DNA of 64,000 bases, from the NCBI RefSeq assembly GCF_022682495.2, contig NC_071392.1, forward strand, positions 88,924,797-88,988,796, written 5' to 3'. Source of the DNA: Desmodus rotundus (lineage: Eukaryota; Chordata; Mammalia; Chiroptera; Phyllostomidae). Below are positions 57,901 through 64,000 of this stretch, piece by piece (the stretch's first letter is position 1; each line of letters begins with the position of its first letter). The position numbers and the translations under genes are program-made. The notes below the pieces were generated by a model. It had not been told where the DNA came from. It did not search any database and worked only from the letters and a program-made list of their open reading frames with translations.

Positions 57901-59475
57901 TAGCAGGGCCCCCAGGCTGCAGAAAAGGGGCCCTGGGCTCTCTGTCTTGTGACTGACAGCTGGGAACATGCAGGAAAAAATGGAGAATTTACCTTCAGGT
58001 GTGTGTTCCTGTGTGATGTCAAATGTGTTTGGGGAGCATCTGAGGGGTCCTTTCTTCCCCTTGTAAGCTCAGCTGTGTTCTATTAACCAGCAACCATAGT
58101 AAGTCTGCGGCTTCAGACTAGACTTTAGGGGTGAGAACGACAATTTCAACCTACATATGTATCCCCCAAAAGTCCGGGGACTGTAGGAAGTTTACACAAA
58201 TAAAAATGTAATACTTCCTTTTGTCACAAAATTGTGTAGTAGACTAGCCTCTTCATATTAAGACATTTCTTTTTATTGCTGTTTCTGAACAAAAAAATCT
58301 AGTTTTATCTTATCAACCCTTAGAAAAAGATTTATTTACAGAGACCAGGATGTGGGAGGGAGGAAAAGAAGATTCTGTTTCTCCCAGCAGATTACCTCTT
58401 TGTAATTGAGTTAGCAAAGGTCATAGGTCAAGGGCTATTTTGAATGACACCTGCATATTTTAGTCCCACCTTCCTCCATGTGAGACAAAAGCATACAATA
58501 AATACAGTGAGGGATTAATAAAATGTAGCACACAATTTACACATCAGTTATGGATGCGGATTTAATTCCGGTGGTGCACCTTCTGAAAGGCAGCTGGTCA
58601 GGAAGACGTCACTGATCAAAAAACTCAGCCTCCAGTAGCCGGGAGCCGATGCTGAGTCTGGAGTCCACATTTCAGTGCCCTGCCTCATGTTTATCATGCG
58701 ATCTTGTTAGATTTGAGGAATGAGGTTTACTTGGGTTTTATGTTGCTTTTTTAGATTAATGCTCAGCTTTTTTTGTTATTGTGCTTAGGAGGGGCGGTAT
58801 CTTTCAGTTACGATCATTTCTCATTTACTTATTCTGGGAATAATAAATTCTGGGACCCACCCACATGGGAACATTGTAGCCACCTCATTGTCCACATCAG
58901 CTCCTCTCTCAGGCGAGCCCCGGATGCTCACCCCCAAGCCTGGGACTCCTAATTGAGGGTGGCTGCCCGCCCAGCGGCATGCTGGCCGTGTTTTCCAATG
59001 TACGTCCTGTGCTACATGTCGACCTCATTTCAGTCTGATCTTACAAGAATTACTAAAAGTTTCATCCAGGCAGTGATTTCAGAATCACTTTCCACTTACT
59101 CCTTGGGTCCCACGTAGCCTCTGCTCCATGCATGTGAAGGGTTGATGGAGCAATGGATGCGGGGGAGCAGCACAGCCATATTGGAGAGACCAGCGCTTTC
59201 TCAGTGAGCTGGTTTCCAGGGAACGGTGCTTCTGGAAGCAAACACAGCAAACAACCCATAGATCTAAATCTGCCACCCCCCCCCTTTCGAGGCCCGTGCC
59301 ACAGCATTGGACCCCATGAGGCTGACAGACTCTGGTCCAGAGCGAACCCTGCTGGACCGAGCCCCACCCCCACGGTGGTCGGGCCCGTCCCACACACCCG
59401 AACTCTGTGGCAGACTGTGTCTGTCCTACAGCCTCAGTGACAGTCGAGCCTGCAGTCACTGGAGGATTACTTCGT
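54961..59475. other. Long unannotated stretch
   Basis: About 4.5 kb without a recognised repeat apart from short homopolymers. It is unusually repeat-poor for this window. One CTCF-like core lies at 56520-56533. Frames here have no domain or splice signal. Confidence 0.4.
56520..56533 (+). promoter_or_regulatory. CTCF-like core motif
   Basis: CCACTAGGAGGCAG matches the CTCF core CCASYAGRKGGCRS at 13 of 14 positions. It is in the same (+) orientation as the motif at 1226. Motif evidence only. Confidence 0.35.
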
Positions 59476-59479
59476 GTCG

Positions 59480-59560
59480 GGTGCTGTTGTAGACACATCA
59501 GGGAGCATGAAGATGGGAGACATCCGGTCCCTGTTCTCAGGGGCACAGTTCCGGTTTCTG
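59480..59560 (-). repeat. L2 LINE 3' fragment (antisense)
   Basis: 'gtgctgttgtagacacatcagggagcatgaagatgggagacatccggtccctgttctcaggggcacag' resembles the reverse L2 3' end. Confidence 0.5.
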
Positions 59561-60242
59561 ACCCGAACGGAGAGGGAGTGAGCACACCTGTCCAGGTAGA
59601 GCCAGGGGCAGACTCAGGGAGGGAGCCGTGGGAGCCCTCCTTTTGAAGGACTGGGGGCCCCTGATGTTCTAAAGTGATGGATAGTCAGGGACTAAGTGTG
59701 AAGAGAGGGGAGGAAATGGATTCCATGTGCCTGGAACAGAGGTGAAAGTCAAGTTCCTCCACAGCTCTGCTCCCCAGTGAAGAGTAATTTGAGGACCAAC
59801 GGCACAAGTTTTGCCATTTCTGGTTACCTCCTTTATTTCCTAATGTTTTTCTTTCAACGGACTCTCCATTTTTACTTACATATGTTAAAAGGAAAACATC
59901 GATGTTAAGGGGAAATTTTGCATTGTGATCATAAAGTGAAATACCAGGGCCTCTTGCTGTAACAATGCGGTAGGGGCGCGTAGCAGGGTCCGCGTGTGGC
60001 TGGTGGGGCACCCGAACGTCTCGCACGAGATGGACGGCAGTTTGAACATTTCACCAAAAGTGATACTGTTATATAACAGAATTACATGCTTACGATTTTG
60101 TAATAAAAGATTTTTATTTAATAAAGAATAGGGGCGTTATTTGTGCCGGGCCCTGAATGGATATGTATAGTATGGAAATCCTGTGAACTTCAGTACTCTT
60201 GCCTGCTGAAGCATCCAGGTCTGGGGTCTGCTCTCTCTGATT
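59561..60242. other. Unannotated sequence
   Basis: Unique DNA; no supported gene or repeat. Confidence 0.4.
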
Positions 60243-60264
60243 AAAAAAAAAAAAAAAAAAAAAG
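60243..60264. repeat. Poly(A) tract, 22 bp
   Basis: Uninterrupted A22. No SINE or LINE body is recognisable upstream, so its origin is unclear. Confidence 0.9.
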
Positions 60265-61780
60265 GCAAGTATCGGTGTGGCGCAGAGACGGTCCAGTCTC
60301 AAACAGAGCCTTTGGAAGGCTGACAGAGACCTAAGGAACTAACCTCCTCTCTGTGATGGGTGTAATGTAACGTCCAGTCTGCGAACTTCCTAAAGCCATC
60401 TGCTGTGCCCCCACTGGGACACATTCTTCCCAAGAGGAGAGGGAAGGGACAGAGGGGAGGACAATGCTTGGGGGCCAGTCGGACCCGCGGTCTCTGCAGA
60501 GCAAAGGTGAGCCTGCGGGCTGGGGACCAGGGCCTGCTGACCTCATATTGACCTCACAAAGTCTCCCAGGGGGGCCCTGCCCAGCCCCTAGCCCACAGAT
60601 CCTTATCAAAGTCTTCAGTCACTGGCATCCGAAGTCTCACTAACATTCTAGGACCCTTTGGCTCTTTTTCAAAGGAGTAAAACATTAAGTTTATTTTATC
60701 TTTTATAATATCACATCCCCCCAAAAAAAAGTATTGATAGAAAACTCTTTAACAAATGGAAAATGTAATAAAAATCAGCTGATGAATGGATACCATGGGA
60801 TACACAAGAAAAATATGTGGATGAATTTAAATAGTCTCAAAGAAAAAGGAGAAATCTCTTGTGAGGAATCAGCACCTAAGTGTTTGCCCCATTTCTGAGG
60901 AGGGGCTCAGGCACATCCTGGAGGCCTGGAGACCACTTCTGTCGCCAGCCGGGCTGGCCCTGCTCTCCTGTGTTTCTCCCGTGTTCAGAAGCCCTTTTCT
61001 CCCTCCGTCTCTCGTGCACTCCCGCCTGCCCCTTGCCGTTCAGGGGTCTAATAAGAACAGGGGAGAGCGTGCTAATGCATCGCTGATGTAATCGCTGCGC
61101 TCTCCTGAAGAGTGCAGTCAGGGGCATTTCATTCGAAGGTGGAGCCAGGAATTATGTCAGGATTTCACGTGGGCTGTGTTCTGTAACCCACCTCCCTGCC
61201 GCTCTCAGACGTGAAAGCCCTAACCGCAGCCTGGGAATTGAGTGTCGGCCACACTTCTGAGGGTTGCATTCTCTAGAGCAGGTCTCCGCCCACTGACGCT
61301 GTGGCCAAGACGCCTCCATGCAGAAAGGAGCTTCTTACAGTAAACCGTCCTTCAATGTTTTATCTCCATGTGCAGCCGGCCCAGTCAATTAGCGTCATTA
61401 ACTTGTAGTGACTCAAATGCGCGATCACTTGTTGGGAGTTCTTCAGAAGTGCACATCTTTATTCCAGGGGAGCGTTTGCAGAGCTCGCTGGGCTGTGAGT
61501 GGTGCCAGCGGAACTCTGACTTCGGTTCACAGCATCTCTGAACACCGCGCTGTCGGCTCAGCGACCGGGAAACATGGTCCTAAAGCAGTCTCTAGCAGCC
61601 ATTAAGTTGTTTTTATTTTTAAAAATCCTCACTGTGCCATTTCTAGGAAGAGTCCCTGATGACAAATACCCAAAACCCAAATAAATATGAAAACAATACG
61701 GAACGGCCCATTGTTCAGACAGAAATTGAAAGAAATACAAGATGCTGTTTAGGAGTTTGTGTGTGGAAGATAAACATCCA
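60265..61780. other. Unannotated sequence
   Basis: Unique DNA; no supported gene or repeat. Confidence 0.4.
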
Positions 61781-61784
61781 CTGG

Positions 61785-61905
61785 CGAAGCCTCGACTTCT
61801 CTCTAAGCCTCGGTTCCCCTCCGTGCAGTGGGGGCAGTCCTGTCGAGCTCAGAGCTGTCTGGAGACTTAATGCACAACAAGCGCTAACGGCGCCGCCTCA
61901 CGTGT
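61785..61905 (+). repeat. MIR SINE 3' part
   Basis: 'cgacttctctctaagcctcggttcccctccgtgcagtgggggcagtcctgtcgagctcagagctgtctggagacttaatgcac' is the sense MIR 3' half. The 186-codon open frame starting at 61659 passes through it and is not a gene. Confidence 0.7.
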
Positions 61906-62865
61906 GCACCAGCTTCGGCTCTTACAAAGTCATAATGTTCATAGCATCACGTGGCCCAGAGCTAGACCCACCAGGACCAGAACCAAGAGGACCGATCCCA
62001 ATCTTGCCCGCCCCCCGGGGGTGGGTCTCACTTGGCCCAGGCTTTGGAGGCACGTCAACCAGGTTTGCGACACCACCCAGATTTGGACATACGGCTCCTG
62101 CTCTCCTAGGCACCAGAACCCTGGCATTTGTGACCCAGTCATCCCTCAGGAAAGAAGCCATAGTTGACAAAATGGGGATTTTCCCCAACAGAGAGAAAGC
62201 ACAGCAAGAAAAAAGCTAAAGGAGAGAGTGACCAAGGAAAGGTGCCCCTAAGAGAATGGAAAAGTGCCCTCGCAGTCCAGGTCCTGCCTTGGCCCCACTA
62301 GCTGACGTTTCCACCAGGGCTCACAGCCCTGACCGGCCTGGCCTCTCCTCCTTCCCACAGCTCCTCTGGTCCAGGATGCACCGTCAGACACCCACTCTGG
62401 CCATCTGCCTTGTCTGTTATCCCTCCCTGGGGGTCAGCTCACAGGCAGACACTCAAGGGCAGCTCTTTAAGAAGTGAGGACCTCTTCTTAAAATGGGAAC
62501 CCTCGGATACACACAGCTTTGAAACTGTTCGCTTCCTGCCGTGTGATTGGGAGCCTGCCCTGCTTACTGTCTAGAGAACTGTGTCACGGGCCAGTGTATG
62601 AAGTGAAGCTGGAGTCAGAGGTGTCCACCCAAGTCTGCAGCAGAGGAGACAGAACCAAGCCTGATTCGCTGTAGTTACGTCAGGGCTCAGCAAAGGGCAA
62701 GAAGATGCCGGTGAGAAACAAAGAAGGTGCTGTCGCATCCATGGTATGGCCCTGCCTTGGCCTGGCGGACCCCTTCTCAGCCCAGGAAGCTCTCAGGTGC
62801 TGCAGGCTCCACCCCTAACCAGAGTACCTTTCTCATCAGTTCCCATCACAGCCCTCTGCAACAGA
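61906..62865. other. Unannotated sequence
   Basis: GC-rich unique DNA; no supported gene. Confidence 0.4.
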
Positions 62866-62869
62866 AACA

Positions 62870-62990
62870 TCTTTGAGTTTCATGCTGAAATGCAAACATC
62901 TTAACATGGTGTTCAAGGCCCTTCCCCATCTCGTCTGAGCTCTGACCCCATCAGATTCCCACTGGTCCCAGAACGTAGTAAACCTCATAA
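62870..62990 (+). repeat. L2-like LINE fragment (tentative)
   Basis: 'caaacatcttaacatggtgttcaaggcccttccccatctcgtctgagctctgacccc' resembles an upstream part of L2 ('acaaggccctccatgatctggcccctgcc'). Confidence 0.45.
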
Positions 62991-63035
62991 CAAGATCAGC
63001 CTGGAGTTCTCTTTCCTTTCATCCTTGAAGCCTGG

Positions 63036-63145
63036 TTCTGTCACAGATAGCAAGTGGTGAGGATGTGGAGAAGCTGGTGGGAATGTGGAATGGTGCAGCC
63101 GCTGTGGAAAACAGGAGGAGGGCCTTCACAAAATTAAAGACAACT
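63036..63145 (+). mobile_element. L1 3' UTR, left half
   Basis: 'gcaagtggtgaggatgtggagaagctggtgggaatgtggaatggtgcagccgctgtggaaaac...ttcacaaaattaaaga' is the sense L1 3' region ('gttggtgaggatgtggagaaa...gccactgtggaaaacag'). It continues beyond the VES at 63350. Confidence 0.88.
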
Positions 63146-63350
63146 GCCCTTGCTGGGTGGATCAGTTGGTTGGAGCCTTGTTCCATACACAAAAGGCTGT
63201 GGGTTCAGTTCCCGATGAGGGCACTTACCTAGGTTATGGATCAGTTCCTGGTCAGGATGTGTATGGGAGGCAACCAATTGATGTTTCTCTCTCTCCCCTC
63301 TTTCTCTCTCTGTAAAATCAATGGACATAAATCCTTGGGTGAGGATTTAA
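63146..63350 (+). mobile_element. VES-type bat SINE inserted in an L1
   Basis: It starts GCCCTTGCTGGGTGGATCAG, with an A box with one change (TGGATCAGTTGG) and a B box with one change (GGTTCAGTTCC). Then comes 'ggcacttacctaggttatgg', a CT tract and an A-rich tail near 63350. It splits the L1 between 'cacaaaattaaaga' and 'aatagaaccacgtgtgatccagcgacc', so the VES is the younger insertion. Confidence 0.92.
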
Positions 63351-63870
63351 AAAAATAGAACCACGTGTGATCCAGCGACCTTCCTTCTGAGTATATGCCC
63401 AAAAGAAATCAGGATCTTGAAGATCAGGATCCTCGTTCACTGCGGCATTATTCACAGCATAGAAACAGGGACACAACCCAACATTTCACCCACGGATGGA
63501 TGGATAAGAGCCTGTATAGCACACACACATGCAGTGGGATGTTATGCAGCCTTAAAAAGGAAGGAAATCCTGCCGTTTGCTACAATAGCGGTGAACTTGG
63601 AGGACATTATGTGAAGTGAAAGAAGCCAGACCCAGGAGAACATGCTCCTGCGAATATCAGGAATTTAAAATAGTCAAACTCCGAAGCAGAGAGGAGAATG
63701 GTGGTTACGTGCCAGAGGCTGGGAGGAGGGGAACGAGGGTCCTTGGTCAGAGCATAAATGCTTTCAAATAGCAAGAGCAGTAAGTCCTGGAGATCTACGC
63801 TGAGCAGAGCGCCCAGAGTTAACAGTGCCATACAGTACGCTTAACCTTTTGTTAAGTGGGTAACCCCAGT
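63351..63870 (+). mobile_element. L1 3' UTR, right half
   Basis: It continues the same L1: 'aatagaaccacgtgtgatccagcgaccttccttctgagtatatgcccaaaag', then 'cggcattattcacagcatagaaacagggacacaacccaac', 'cagccttaaaaaggaaggaaatcctgccg', 'agtgaaagaagccagacc' and 'ggttacgtgccagaggctgggaggagg'. This is the usual 3' order. Confidence 0.9.
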
Positions 63871-64000
63871 TCAACCCCAGTTCCAGCGTGACCTGCCCTG
63901 AAGTGCTCTCCCGCACCCCACAAACCTGCTCCCCTGGTTTACCGTCGTCTCTGATCATTTTACCAAACACGCGGTCTGTCCTCAGCTCAGAAAACCACAG

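Noticed and set aside
60243..60264. Processed pseudogene suggested by the A22 tract
   Set aside because: No coding-like or retroelement body upstream and no target duplication found.
61659..62219. 186-codon plus-strand open frame
   Set aside because: It passes through a MIR and lacks any domain or splice signal.

Overview
This window looks like vertebrate nuclear DNA, and most likely microbat DNA. The key evidence is five substantial copies, plus one fragment, of a tRNA-derived SINE of the bat VES type. These copies start 'GCCCTGGCTGGTGTGGCTCAG', carry an RNA polymerase III A/B-box promoter and the line 'GGTTCGATTCCCAGTC', and end in a CT-rich and then A-rich tail. Their background is typical of placental mammals: MIR, L2, CR1/L3, old and younger L1 3' ends, MER5A, MaLR LTRs, a mariner element and microsatellites. 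There are no bacterial operons, CRISPR arrays, phage genes or rRNA/tRNA genes. Nearly all open frames are short and read through repeats or non-coding sequence.

Only one stretch looks like protein-coding sequence. It is a 94-bp internal exon on the + strand at 2834-2927, with a good polypyrimidine/CAG acceptor and an AG|GTAAGA donor. I do not recognise the protein. If the exon is real, the remaining ~61 kb is probably one or more long introns, or intron plus intergenic DNA, of that gene. Two weaker splice-site pairs (6682-6708 and 17131-17174) are listed as candidates only.

Layout: 0-6.5 kb holds the exon, two MIRs, a MaLR LTR and a MER5A. 7-15 kb holds CR1/L3, a full-length VES, L2 fragments, a composite mariner (11.3-12.0 kb) and an L1 3' end. 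16-22 kb holds MIRs and two antisense L1 3' UTRs. It ends in an AT-rich block (21.1-22.3 kb) with a VES and a perfect palindromic RFX X-box. 22.4-38 kb is mostly unique DNA with microsatellites, an L1 3' end, a VES, MIR and L2 pieces and a pure C26 tract. 38-48 kb holds an antisense VES with clear target-site duplications, an antisense L1, MIR, L2 and a 1.3-kb CR1/L3 reverse-transcriptase remnant. 48-64 kb is mostly unique, with MIR/VES pieces, a 5'-truncated VES with a perfect 13-bp target duplication, a second MaLR LTR and, at the right edge, an L1 3' UTR split by a VES.

The most unusual structure is the TA-flanked mariner at 11315-12013. The middle of its transposase is replaced by an L1 3' end joined to a MER5A fragment, which looks like filler DNA captured during gap repair. 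I found no new biological system and do not claim one. Repeat-family calls come from remembered consensus features, not from a database search.
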